Assembly: GCA_032622095.1 (NCBI GenBank)
Contig: CP136065.1
Location: 117,595,195 to 117,659,194, forward strand
Source: Siphonodentalium dalli
Taxonomy: Eukaryota; Mollusca; Scaphopoda; Gadilida; Siphonodentaliidae
DNA length: 64,000 nt
Direction of reading: 5' to 3'
The position numbers and the translations under genes were made by a program. The notes beneath the pieces were generated by a model. That model searched no databases, had not been told where the DNA came from, and was given only the letters and a program-made list of their open reading frames with translations. Below are positions 49,009 to 61,410 of this stretch, piece after piece (the stretch's first letter is position 1; every line of letters begins with the position of its first letter).

Positions 49009-49431
49009 GTGTTTTTCCGTGTGTTAGCCAGGTTTCTCGGCATGGGCAGCTTAGTTAAACCGCATCTCAATGATCCCGCATTGAGTTGTCCGCCAAACGG
49101 AATCGCGTTTCGAGGGGTCACTGAAAACAAATGGACTCGTGAGTTTACTGATTCCGGAGATCTTCTATATCAAAAACTACAGGAGCGACAGGAGAATAGT
49201 GACAGGCCTGATGGAACACTGCTGCACATATATACTACGATCAAAGACATTGATGATTTCCTAAAGAGCTACAGGGATCGGTTGAGCGATAAAGATCGCA
49301 AAGAGAGGGTCGCGAAAGAATGGAAGGTACTTGCCCTCGTAGTGGATCGGCTGTTCTTCTGTTTATACATGATAACAATCATCACATCACTGACCGTCGT
49401 TCTTTATAAAGTTTCTGAAATGCCTAGCTGA
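49009..49431 (+). CDS. Nicotinic acetylcholine receptor-type subunit, terminal exon
   Basis: The C-terminal part of a pentameric cation-channel subunit, 140 residues after a phase-0 acceptor. Residues 1-12 (VFFRVLARFLGM) match the amphipathic post-M3 MX helix. Residues 13 to about 67 form a short polar cytoplasmic loop. Residues 68-104 are a charged helix like MA, which lines the cytoplasmic portal. Residues 107-133 form M4, starting with the family-typical EWKVLALVVDRLFF. A ten-residue extracellular tail ends at TGA (49429-49431). M1-M3 and the ligand-binding domain must lie in upstream exons, which I could not find in the window. The loop is short compared with vertebrate neuronal subunits but not unusual for invertebrate ones. 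An AATAAA at 50023-50028 could end the transcript. Subunit type cannot be told from this exon, and ligand selectivity is not inferable. Confidence 0.85.
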   Translation: MFFRVLARFLGMGSLVKPHLNDPALSCPPNGIAFRGVTENKWTREFTDSGDLLYQKLQERQENSDRPDGTLLHIYTTIKDIDDFLKSYRDRLSDKDRKERVAKEWKVLALVVDRLFFCLYMITIITSLTVVLYKVSEMPS

Positions 49432-50030
49432 ATAACGAACAGATAACAAAGTGTGATAATGTTCGTGGGATACCTGAGGACTTGGCAGGATTTGACATAT
49501 ACATGTAGTAAAATGCTTCATTTACTAGGGTGGGTTTTCATAACATACACATAATGCATCTGCATGCTTCAAGTCACAGAGAAAGACGTTTTCCTTAATT
49601 CCTGTCATATCTCACATTTCAAAATTACAAGTCTATGTTCAACGTGAACGTTTGGTCTAGACAGTGCTTTGTTTTCAATAATTTCCAAAAACGGTAAATT
49701 AGTTATTGACTAAACATCATAATACCCCATATACGACACCAACATACAAGTTCTCGCAAAAAATTGCCGTAGATCCCTCATTGATCGACATTTCTTTCTT
49801 ACATTCTTATATCGACCGAAATCGCCGTTTAAATGTAATGGGAATAATACAATACAAGCTCTATTACTCATATTCAATATCACTTATATACGTGATCAAA
49901 ACTCTGGGTACGTTCCATGGGGTTACTCGATCAGAACAACACTGGTAGCCAGAACAAAACGTTAACCGTATCTATAGTAAACTAGAATGCACTCAGAGAG
50001 ATGCCAACGTGCGCAAAAATGTAATAAACA
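49432..50030 (+). other. Candidate 3' UTR of the receptor transcript
   Basis: Follows the stop codon without a recognisable gene. AATAAA occurs at 50023-50028, about 590 bases downstream. An 80-residue open frame (49706-49948) has no known domain. Confidence 0.4.
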
Positions 50031-53000
50031 ATAATTTAACAAATAATTTCACTGTATTTTACTTAATTTATTTTATTTTATTTAATGTTAGCAAAAAAAG
50101 ACAATTACCATTTCTCATTTCATCACAGATAAAAGGCAAATTACTATATTAATCATTTAAGTAATTAAAACCAATTCCATGTGGCCGAAAGGATGAGACT
50201 TTAATATCGATTACATTTTTTTCAGCGGCATATTTTCATTTTCATTTTCCGATAGTCAAAGTTGACCAAAGGAGCAATTATAAGAAATAATTAATACTAT
50301 TCCGGTTGACTCGATTACGCAACTCGTGGCAGCGAGGTGAAGTATTTTACGAGCGTTGTCAATGGCACGGTGCTCCATTCAAAATGTGTTCTGCGATCAG
50401 CGACCGATACAGGAGAATCGAAAATCAGAGATAAATAGTCAACTTGAGTTACATTGAATCTAATGATAGCTTGGATACTTTTGAATAAACAACTTTGAGT
50501 GTTTTGCAGAAGTCGAAATATACGTATTGAATGTTAACCGCTTTGACCTGAATTGCATCAGGCGACAAATCTACAATGAACCATTCGTTCGATTTGCCTG
50601 CGGACTGACATACGTGGCCCAATTGAAATGAATAAATCATTGCGCCATCTTCAAATGACCATTTCGGCACAATAAACGATGTTTAAACACAGATATAGAT
50701 TCCCTGTAAGATGTGAAATGGAAATGAGTACGACGTCTATCTCCGCCATCCTGCCACGTATCAGCAATAATAGTTGTGGTAGTTTGTCCAGTGTGACTTC
50801 CCAAGCACAGACATTTATTTCTCGTTATATCTCAATCATTATCGCCGGATTCTTCGTCTCATAGTTACCAAATGAGTTTAATGTTTAAACTGAAATCCTC
50901 AATTTGGCGCCAACCACACTAAAAGGTGATAGTCACAGACATGTCCAAATAAGCGCGAGGAATAAACGGCTATTGCTTAATTAACATATATCCGAATTAA
51001 TTCAGTCGGTGGCACGACGGATATGCCGGAATTTAATCCGATTTGAACACGGATATTGAACCTATGCTCGGTTGTGGGGGGGGGGCATGGATATCTTAGA
51101 GTTCAACACAAACACTTTCATGGATAATTACTTCTATGGATAATTGCAGTTCAATTCAACTAAATGTTATGATTATCGCACGGTTAACATACCATTTTTG
51201 AGGCAATTACGATCGCTCCCACCTTTTATATTCAGATAAAAGGGTACCTGTACGATAAGAGAATCAAGCTTATGATTTTTCATTCAGATAATGCAATTTC
51301 ACTCAAACACTAGGTTTTTCCAACGTTGGTTTATACTCGAGATTAAGGATCCGGCCTTATATATTTACATGCCCTATGACATTGCCATTATTCATATTAT
51401 GCCAACCACAATAATCTTCCAGTGGTTATCGTACCTTAGATTCCAACCACATTTATACGGCTTATTGTATTCAATATTTTCAATAATTCTATTGTGTTTC
51501 CATGCTTTTAGTTATACCAGGTATACTACTACATGTAATGTATATTTCGAACTCACGTTTCGTATATATATAGAACCACGCCCTTCTATGATCATCTCTT
51601 CGGCTATTCGAGAAAGGCAACTGAACACTACATGTAACATGTCATTTGCCTGCATTCAAACATATGCACACCCTCATTGTGACATATGTGTGTGTCGTGA
51701 TAAAACGTGAAGATAACTATACACATGCACGCATGAGCGGTCAGACTGATCACTGATGAACATATCCACTGTCAAGGCAAGTAGTTTCACCGACACCATA
51801 CCATTTGTCATTACATATGTATCGTCTGAACGATGGGATTTGAATCATCAGTATGCGAAGCTATTTTGTTGTCATCATCTGCAGAAAGCACTGCATGGTA
51901 ACATATCCAAAAAAAATCCGCTAAAATCCTGTTTGGGAAAACTGGCAATTGAGCATGATGTATTGCGTATCTAAAAATGCTTTATGTCTCTGGAAGTGGG
52001 ATACTTGGCACCGCGTGAAATATAAATCAACATATAATACAACAATATTTAGTGATAACCCATGTTTGTAGAATCTAAATCCCTATAATTGGCCGCCATG
52101 ATGGCCGAAATTGATTAGAATCCACGCACGGAGTAGAATTGAATAGCGCGTTTATACATGTACAGTCCATGTATGCGCTCGAATGTGACGAACGATAAGT
52201 TTACAATTAAGGGAATTTGAAATGAGAATTGCACTGAAATAGGATCCATGCAAAAAGTGGTCTAAATGCACAAGGGTGAATGAACACCTTTCAACTCTGA
52301 AACCCAGATGTTATCCCAACATTGCAATCGTAGACTGTAAAATTTTCCCGAAGCAGATTTTAGCGGATTTTGGATATTCATGAACATATGATATATATGA
52401 TCATCTTCCCACAAGAATGAACCAAAATCGCGTTACTACCAATTTCAACTTTGTTTATCCGGCATGTGTCGTTCAAAACCAGGCTATGGTATATATAGTG
52501 TAAAATGCTTCCGTGATCCACTCTTGATTTTTGCAATGTGGATAACTGAGATATAGTCCGCGAGCTGTCTCTATCTCAGTAATAAGCACAAGATCAATAC
52601 GTCTGTCGACTCTGTCCACAACCAATTCGAACATGTTAATTAGTAAAGATATATAGGTTGAAATGTCAAATCCTGAGTGTCGCACTCAATACGCCCTCGG
52701 CAAGCATCGGTCCTTCATTGCAGTAGCGGTTTTCGAGACGTCGTCACTTCCACTCCGTATAATTCGAGATGGCTTCGGGTGAATTCGTGATCTGGAGAGA
52801 GAAGACGTGATCTTTGTGGTACGAATCTTATACAAGAACAATCCACTCTATCAGACGCTGTCCGTCATTCTTTCTACTTTCCGACTTTTTGTTTCAGTTG
52901 CGTTTACAAAATAGCCGACCCACTCCCCCACGTAAACAACGTATTATGTCTGGTCTGATGTGAGTCAAGCTAGGCAGATTGTGGCATGTTGTAACACATT

Positions 53001-53051
53001 TTGTGATAGAATATAAAAACAAGTCTTTCTGATCATTCAATGAAGCAATAG
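50031..53051. other. Non-coding, nothing recognised
   Basis: About 3 kb. The minus-strand frame 50449-50670 (about 74 residues, PKWSFEDGAMIYSFQLGH...) looks compositionally protein-like but has no family or splice support. A TTGGCCGCCATGATGGCC word at about 52088 resembles the motif of the large inverted repeat. Confidence 0.4.
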
Positions 53052-54188
53052 TATTAGTGATGCGGACCGGACCGGACCACCTTGGGTGGTCCGGTCCACT
53101 GCCAAGGCGGTCCAGTCCGGTCCGGTCCAGGCCTTTCCGATCCGGTACACATGCCTGGACCGGTCCAAAACGGTCCGGTCCACCTATACTAGGCTATATG
53201 TTAATGAATTCTCTGTTTTCTCAAAGTTTTTACTCTGTATAGTACAAACTATAAAGTTGCTGAGTTCAGTGCATTGCAATGAGTCCATATATGTTAAAAC
53301 TTACATTGTTTGCCGATTGCATGCATCATTGTCTGTCTCTGGTGGGATATACTGGGAACGATGCATGATAATAGTATTTCCAGAAATGCGAACATGCACT
53401 AATTAAATGTATTGGACAGATATATAGCTAGGGCCAGAATGTGTTATAACCAATCTAACATGGCACTCAACTGATCGTATGCATGATTCGTACCATACTT
53501 ATTTTCATTAAATTGAAATTTAACGAAATAACTATACTGATGACAATTATACAAATGTGTACTAATATGGCTACTACATTAACATTGGAGTCTTGGCGAT
53601 TGTGATGGCTGATTGTATAGTCCTGACAATTACAGTTATATACCTAAGTACAACTACTATTGGATTAATGTGACTGTCTTGTGCATGTACTATGTAATGT
53701 GGTTTGCATGTTTCTTCGATAATTATAACTGTGAAAAACAATAGAATACTCGATTCGATATCCATCCAAATTGATTAGTTGATGCCATGTTACACTGTTA
53801 ATGACAAATAGTTCCATACACATTCAGTTGCATGTTTGTCACATTGATAGGGTGCTACTGCTACATAGTGTTGGCCAGTGTTACATTAATACATTATAAG
53901 GAAAGTACATCTATACATTGTTTTCGTGGCACCAAACGTTTAATAGATATTAACCACTTGAATGCGTCAATACATCGTTGCTAATTGATATGACGGCAAA
54001 TACGCAATGATATTCGCGATAGTTTATTATAACTGAAGTAAAATGGTGGACCGGACCGGAGAGTACCGGACAGGCGGCAAAAAGCGGTCCGGTCCGGTCC
54101 AGTGACACCCGGTCCGGACCGGACCGCGGTCCACCCCTGGACCGCGGACCGGACCGGTTCAAAGCGGTCCGGTCCGCATCACTAATAT
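53052..54188. mobile_element. hAT-like element with CCGGACC subterminal repeats
   Basis: The left end ATTAGTGATGCGGACCGG is mirrored by CCGGTCCGCATCACTAAT at the right. Dense CCGGACC/GGTCCGG words fill 53061-53182 and 54041-54178, including GGACCGCGGTCC-type palindromes. ATAGTAT occurs immediately outside each end, consistent with a 7-8-bp target duplication. The interior (about 850 bp) is AT-rich with no transposase. Ends of TAGTGATG followed by subterminal repeats fit non-autonomous hAT elements. Confidence 0.75.
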
Positions 54189-54220
54189 AGTATACATGTA
54201 TACATGTATACATGTATACA
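54189..54220. repeat. ATACATGT microsatellite
   Basis: About three and a half copies of an 8-bp ATACATGT unit, directly after the hAT-like element. Confidence 0.9.
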
Positions 54221-54836
54221 AATCTTCGTCAATTATAGGAAACATAGTTACTGGTTATGAAATATGAATATACAGTACAATACAAGTACCTCCTATGTGG
54301 CGATCGTTTATTTCCAGGGCGCATGAGATTTCCCAGAATGCATGTAAAAATTATTAATTTTACTCATCTTGATTCATAATGCCGTTAGTCTGATGCCAGC
54401 TTACTGAACAAAAATCCGACTACATTGGCGGTAGTTTGTGATTTCCGATATGAAAACCAATGTAAGACGTGTACATGTACGTTAAAGTGAATGGATATAT
54501 GTACATGTATTTAGAATGATTAGTAATTCATCTGCAGAAAATAATCCGTATATATACACGTGTGAAGTGTTTGCCAAAGATGTCCATGGACATATGAATA
54601 TAAGTACTGCATGCAACAAAACAAAAAGAAGATAACTGTGTGAGTGCACAGGGGATCTGAACACAAGTCGCTAATTATATTGAAGCATTCTTTATTGAAA
54701 TTCATTGCGATTAAATTTGACGAGTGTTAAATATGTGAAGGAAACAATATTATTCGGGATTGTTCGCTCCGTTTTGAGAACGGTTTTCCGGGTGGTCGTG
54801 ATCTCACTGATGCGCAATTCCACAAACGGACATTCT
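54221..54836. other. Non-coding, nothing recognised
   Basis: Short open frames only. No repeat was recognised. Confidence 0.4.
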
Positions 54837-54931
54837 TATATTATATAATCACCTTATCGAGAGCCATGCACAGCCACAACAAGACGTTGTGGCTGTGCAT
54901 GCGCTCTGGAGAAGGTGAATATTATATAATA
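54837..54931. mobile_element. Palindromic hairpin element
   Basis: TATTATATAATCACCTT pairs with AAGGTGAATATTATATAATA. The inner stem GCATGCACAGCCACAA is matched by TTGTGGCTGTGCATGC around a 7-base loop. It is non-coding. Confidence 0.65.
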
Positions 54932-55761
54932 ACTATATGAGAAACAGCCTGTAGTAGGATACGAATGGTTGAATCTCGTAGTTCCAGGACGGAGAAAATC
55001 TGATAAATAATACAATGAGCATATTTTGATATAAATTTATACAAGTGAGACGCGCTCACACCTGTAAATTGTGTAGAGATAAGGTTTTTGTCTATTGCAA
55101 TCATTTTAAACTTTATATAACTAATCAATCGACAGCACAACAAAACCGGGTTTAGCTTGGCCAGCCCTCAGATGACGAATCCCCGTCATTTCTGAGCCGT
55201 TGGTTCCTATTTTATACAATCAGTTCAATTGGCGGATCTGTAAATAATCCCGAGTGTGTGCATGCTCGCCTCACTGAATAAATTTACTGTTGACGTGTGA
55301 TTAAATACAGATTTAAACTGGAGATGACGAATCGGCACGAAGCAGTATGACTAATGCATTCCATATATAGCGCGACCGTGGAGATGATCCGGGTACCCCA
55401 TTATTCCCGACCAATTGTGCGTAATCTGGAATGAACTGGAATTTAGCAACATTTTAGTGTCCGTTTAGAATCCAGACTCTACTTACGCCGAATTGGTGGC
55501 CGGGTATAATCGGGTATCCGGGTATTTTGTTGACAGTAATCTGCCATTATGGTGTCCACCAGTATCGTAGAGTTCTCATATAGTCGGGAACATAGCAAGA
55601 AATTCTTACCAAAAATCCCACTCTCGGAATACATGAGGCGGGAATGGGGGATCACAGCGCTATTTTGTACTCAGTTGCGCTGATACGGGATAGGGGTGGT
55701 CAGTATTGTTGTTGGAGAAATTGCATCAATAATTGCGAGTTTTAATTGTGATGATCCCTGT
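54932..55761. other. Non-coding, nothing recognised
   Basis: No gene recognised. CCGGGTA words repeat at about 55390 and 55500-55520. Confidence 0.4.
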
Positions 55762-56045
55762 CGCCATTCCGGTTAATTTTCCGAATCGGAGGATGAATAG
55801 GGAACTCCAATTGCTGGTCGGGGGACAATGAGATCCTATGTATTGTTGTTGTTGCTGTTGTTGAACTCTGCATCAATTTTGATCATTCTTGCCGCCATTC
55901 CGGTGAATATTTCGAATCGGAGGCGGAAGAAGAATATAGCTACTAAAATATTGAATCGGATGCGGAGTAGGGAACAGGGAACTAAACATATTTGAATCGG
56001 AGGCTGAATAAGGAACAGGGAACAGGGAACTAAATTTACGGAGCT
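55762..56045. repeat. GAATCGGAGG / GGGAAC repeat cluster
   Basis: Four or five imperfect direct copies of a unit with (C)GAATCGGAGG(C/A)(G/T)GAA and GGAACAGGGAACTAAA. A GCCATTCCGGT(T/G)AAT segment is also duplicated at 55762 and 55891. A GTTGTTGTTGCTGTTGTTG run lies at about 55844. Confidence 0.8.
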
Positions 56046-57180
56046 CCCAAAATTAGCAACACGCAAAGTCATTATTATACGAATAATATGCAGGCTAGAA
56101 ATTTCGGTAATATTAGTTGAATGCTACATTCGTTCAGTGGGAAAGCTGCCTGGGTGCTTACTTATCAGTTTTATTCACTGAAATAAGTACATAATATGAC
56201 TGTAGATGGCGAATCGGGTCCTAGAGTTGTAACTCCACATTTGTATCACATTTGTTCCAAAGTGGGAATAAACATTAACATCCTAGATATATATTGGTCA
56301 TTAGAATGGCAGAAGCCTGCATGTGCCTTACAACACTGTTAATCCGTGAACACCCAGATAAGGTACGTTTAAAATTGTTGTTGATCGGAATACACGAAAC
56401 CTTTGTGCTGTTATCTGGGATAGATCATGTCATAAATCTCTATTCTGGTATACGCAAGTTGATATCATGTTCCACCAATTCAAAACCGGCGACGTTTTAA
56501 GTTCTGACGGCGAACATTGTACCATTGAAAAAATAACTCCGGTAATATTCCTTAGTTAATACCTGTTCCTTAATAGTGTATTTCACAATTTAGTTGAAGG
56601 TCCCAACCCGAGATTACATTATTTAGGTGACTTTTATGAGCCGATTTTGCAATAAACATGGATTGATTACCGAGGGGGGGGGGGATCATTCGTTTTTCAA
56701 TGTTATTAAGTTCCTCGTTGGAACAACATAAAAGGTCCCAGGTTTTGAACTGGTGGAATATACATGTATCAACGATTTTATGTGTAAGTTTGTCTAATAG
56801 CCTAGGGTTATACGGGTGTTCTTACGTAGCAAAGGGAATATAATACTAGCATATGTTTCAAGAACAATAATAATTATTTAGCTGCGATGTGTATATTGTG
56901 ATGTAATCAACCAAGAGTGATTCAAGAAATATATATTATTTTAGATGTTGGTCTCGAACAACATGCTACTTTTGCATTAAATGGGTACTGTACACTAAAT
57001 CCGGCCACCTATGGGACCATCTCCTTTTATACTCAACAGAATATATGCAACACATGAATGAATTCGAGCCATGGATTAGTGCAAACTACACTCATGAGCT
57101 CTATGAATGATGCAAACAACATGGTTATTATAATAAAAATGAATGAATGACTCCAGTCATAATCTAATACAACAATAAAA
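56046..57180. other. Non-coding, nothing recognised
   Basis: Contains one poly-G run (56674-56684). No gene was recognised. Confidence 0.4.
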
Positions 57181-57677
57181 GTGACAGACAAACTAATAAT
57201 TGAAAGGTTAAAATCAGAACATATAAATAAGTTCAAAAAAGACATTTTCGATGACGACAGATCAGATGGTGCTAATAAACTGCGAACTTACAGAACTTTC
57301 AAAGACAATTATGATATAGAACTGTACCTCAGACACGTCCGATAGTCAGTGGCAAGAGAGGTGTTCACTCGACTACGTGTTAGCAATCATATTTTAGCTA
57401 TAGAAAAGGGTCGACACACGCAACCGAAAACGCCATTAAAAGACAGAATTGTCACATGTGTGATGAACATAAAATTGAAACAGAAAAACATTTTATTATG
57501 GAATGCGGTGCATACGTTGACTCTAGAAAAGACTTGTTTAATATTGTTCAAAAGTATACCATAGATTTCATAAACTTGCGTGATGATTATAAGTTCATTT
57601 TCATAATGAAAAACAAGGACAAACAAATAATCAGTTCCGTGTGCAACATGGTCCGGTTATTCTTTCTAAAAAGATAG
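57181..57677 (+). pseudogene. C-terminal fragment of a second LINE ORF2
   Basis: The plus strand encodes LIIERLKSEHINKFKKDIF, then KLRTYRTFKDNYDIELYLRHV, an in-frame stop, and FTRLRVSNHILAIEKGRHTQ. After a frameshift near 57450 comes CHMC, H-x4-C and a tail ending FFLKR with a stop at 57675. The C-x2-C...H-x4-C pattern and the preceding block are characteristic of the C terminus of LINE ORF2 proteins of CR1-like and related clades. Endonuclease and reverse transcriptase are absent, so this is a 5'-truncated insertion. It is distinct from the LINE at 37.6-41.2 kb, which uses C-x-C. Confidence 0.8.
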
Positions 57678-57862
57678 AATGGCAATATGGGGAAATAAAC
57701 GTTGAAATTATTAACTTATAATGCTAAGGATTATATATCGTACATATGCCTATTACATGCATTTTATTTTAATGTGTAATTTTTCATGTATTAACTGTTA
57801 TATGCAACTAACTGCCTGCATTGGTGTATTGCAATAAACCATCTTATGTTATCTTATCTTAA
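57678..57862 (+). mobile_element. 3' UTR and TTATC tail of the truncated LINE
   Basis: AT-rich sequence ends GCAATAAACCATCTTATG and then TTATCTTATCTTA (57841-57860). A short simple-repeat tail instead of poly-A fits CR1/L2-type elements. Confidence 0.6.
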
Positions 57863-58739
57863 ACACATTTTCATTATAATTACCATGTTGTTTGGTCCCA
57901 CAAAGGCCGGGTTGAGGGTACAGTACCCCTTTCATACAATCGGCGGTGACATTATGGTGATAAATTGGCTGCAATTTAATAGTTGTTTTTCCATTTTGGT
58001 GTATGCCCGCACCATTAAAACTTACAAAATATTGAAAGAATATTGCAAAGCCACAGTACAACGTGTGGAACAAGCAGAACATATATACACTATATATAGA
58101 GAACAGATGAGATACAGAATGGATGCACGCATCTATGAATATTGAATAAATAATCTAATATAAGAACATGGGTTCATATATAACTCCACCAAACACGACC
58201 GTCTATTACACTTTATAGTAGGAAACTGTAAAGCAAAACAACAGTTGTATATAATAACAAGGCATACTGCAATAGTGTAGAGTTTGGTACGGTAAAATTA
58301 TTGCTGCACAAGTAACAAATTATGTTATCAAAGAACAATAACTCTAACTATGCCGGCTATATCATTAAAAGTCAATTTTAGGAAAAATAACAGCTATGGC
58401 TATAAGATTCACACCACAAAGCGACTCATTTCTTGAATAATATTGAAAAATACTATAACATAAAATAGACGGTCCTATGTGGTGATACCTCCGGTCTCCT
58501 CGTTGCATATGGTGCAAATGCAACACATGTACACACAGATAATTATATATATACATGTATTGTTCGCTATTTTGTATTATGAAATGTATATCACGTGTTA
58601 TATGTAATAAGTACCACCATTACGTATATCGACATACCTGAACGATATTCTCTAAGAGAATATTTCAATAAATAAATTTATACTGTTTCTTTCTTTTTGT
58701 GCGTTTCTGAATAGTTAGGTCAACATGCCAATGCTAATT
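57863..58739. other. Non-coding, nothing recognised
   Basis: A 99-residue open frame (57846-58145) starts within the LINE tail and has no recognisable domain. Confidence 0.35.
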
Positions 58740-58889
58740 GAGGTCCAGTGACGGGCGCAGGACACCAAGATTAACAAAACACTTTCGATGATTTATATAA
58801 ATGTCCCAAAATGGTGTTGTCAGCCATGAATGGAGGTCAGTTAAGAGGCACCAACATTGCTAAAAAGTATCAGCGTCTTCATCAAACTT

Positions 58890-61410
58890 ATATATGGTCA
58901 TACCCATACATGATGCAACCTATTTATACAATAGTATAGTTTAAATATTCCTAAGTGTCGCCGTCTTCACCAAACTTATCTATATTCATACCCACACATG
59001 ATGCAACCCATCTATACACTGGTATAGTTTAAATATTCATACATGATGCAACCTATTTATACAATGGTATAGTTTAAATATTCCTAAGTGATGTCGTCCG
59101 AGTTAGGGATGGTGTATATGAGAAACATAATCTCCGCCAAAAACATAAAAAGTAGTGATACGGTTACTCTCTTGCATTGATAAAGAATGCACAACTTCCT
59201 GTTCAGTCAAATTCGTATGTACATGTATATTTGTTAACCGATAAGAAACATGTTAAAACAACTTGGCTCTTTTAACCAGGGCTACCCGAGCAACCCTATA
59301 TAGTATATGAGTATAGCATATAGGTATCTATATCTATATTTGCGAATGTCTGTCTGTCTGTCTGTGTTCTACAGAAATTCACAGGGGACCATCTAGATGG
59401 CACCAAAGGGGTCTACTGGGGGTAACTTTTTACGAGAAAGATAATGGTGAGGGTTAGGATTTTATAAAGTGTCGCCGATTGCCACGAAACTTATATATAA
59501 TAATCCCCATGATATAAGGAATATGATGGTGTGGTTTAAATATGTCAAGAGTGGCGCCGTTCGAGTCAGGAGTACACGGAGGGGGAGAGAGGCACCAAAA
59601 TTGATAAACTAAGTTTAGCGTCGAGGGACCATCTAGATGGTGTTGTTTAAATATGTCAAATGTGGTGCCATTCGCGCCAGGGATGCACGGAAGGGGAGAG
59701 GGGCACCAAAATTGATAAAACTAATTTTAGCGCCGATTTCGACCAAATTGATATATATTCTGCTCTATGATACAATGAATCTAATTGTGCGATTTATAAA
59801 CTCCAAATTGCTGTCGTTTGGATGAAAGATTGTGGGAGGGGCACTCAATTTGATAAGAATTAGTTTAGTCCCGATTGCCAACACACTTATACAATATCAT
59901 CCCCATGGTATGAGGAGTCTAATGATTTGGCTTAAATCTGTCAAAAGTGGCGTCATTCGAGTCAGGGTTGAACTGAAAGTCAGAGGAGCACCAAAATTGA
60001 TACGCAATAATTTTAGCACCAATTTCCACCAAAGTGATACGCATTCTTATCCATAATACGAGGAGTCGGATTGTGTGATTTAAAGACGCCATGTTGGTGC
60101 TGTTTGGGTGAGAGATGGGGGTTAGTGGGCACTAAATGTGATCAAAATTGGTTCACTAAACTTATCAATAAACATATTGATATCATAATGATATCAGGAG
60201 TCTAATTGTGTGGTTTAAGGATGTCACAAGCTGTCACAAGCGGGGGCCATTCGAGTCAGGATGCATAGAGGGTGAAAGGAACACATAAAACACGAACAAC
60301 ATGTTTAGCGCTGATTTCCACCAGATTGATACATATTCTCCGTGATACGAGAAATCTAATCGTGTGGTTTAGATACGCCAAATTGGTGCAGTTTGGATGA
60401 GAGATTTGATACGATTTGATACGAATTTGTATACTCGCCAATTTTATACAAAAACTTATACAAAATCATCCACATGGTCTAATGGGGTGGCCTTAAGCTG
60501 TCAAAAGTGGTGTCATTCGAGTCAGGGGGCACTGAAAGGGAGAGGGGCACCAAGATTGATAAAAATAATTTTAGCGCCGAGTTCCACCAAATTAATACAC
60601 ATTCTTCTCCATGATACAAGGAATCTAATGTGTGATTTAAAGACGCCAAATTGGTGACGTGTGGCTGTCATATTGGGGGAGTATAGGCAGTAAGAATTGG
60701 TTTAGTCACCAATTGCTACCAAACTTATACAAAATCACTAACTTTTATAAAAAAAATTGTTTAGTCGCCGATTAGCACCAAACTTATAAATATTTATCTC
60801 CATGATATCAGGAGTCTAATTGTGTGGTTTATAGATGTCAAAAGTGGTGCCATTCGAGACAGGGGTCCACAGAGGGTGAGAGAGACACAAAAATGGATAA
60901 ACAATATGTTTAGCGCCGATTTCCACCAGACTGATACAAATTCTTCTCCGTTGTACGAGGAATCTAATCGTGTGGTTTAAATATGCCAAACTGGTGCCGT
61001 TTGGGTGAGAGATATGGGGCCCCTAAATTTGATACGAATTTGTATACTCGCCAATTTTCAACAATTATATATATATTCATCTCTATAATGAGTCTAAGTT
61101 TGTGGTTTATTGATGCCAAATGCGGCGCCGCTTGAGTCCGAAATAGGGACGGGCGGGTCACCACAACTGATATAAATATGTTTAGTGCCAATTAACATAA
61201 AATGCATACACGTTCTTCTCAAATGATACGAGGAATCAAATCGTGCGTGTTAAAAACGTCACATTTGGTGCCTAGATATATTTGCAAATATATGTCTGTC
61301 TGTATGTGTTCTATATACCTTCACGGGGTACAATATAGATGGCACCAAGGCGTTCTAACAGTGGTAACGTTTAACGAGGAAGATAACGGTGCATGTTAAA
61401 ATATTAGAAT
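58890..61410. repeat. Diverged tandem array, monomer about 130-150 bp
   Basis: About 14 imperfect monomers sharing AGTCTAATTGTGTGGTTTAA, GGTGCCATTCGAGTCAGGG, GGGAGAGAGGCACCAAAATT and TTTAGCGCCGATTTCCACCA. The last element recurs at about 59727, 60013, 60304, 60570, 60762 and 60910. Near-identical border segments (TGTCTGTCTG...GTGTTCTA and ATGGCACCAAGG) occur at 59340-59465 and 61285-61400 and may mark a larger unit of about 1.95 kb. The front (58890-59095) has its own 110-bp duplication around CATGATGCAACC. Short open frames within it are artefacts. Confidence 0.85.

Noticed and set aside
50449-50670. Protein-like minus-strand frame (PKWSFEDGAMIYSFQLGH...)
   Set aside because: Compared with receptor ligand-binding motifs and other families by memory without a match. 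The start is not ATG and there is no splice support.
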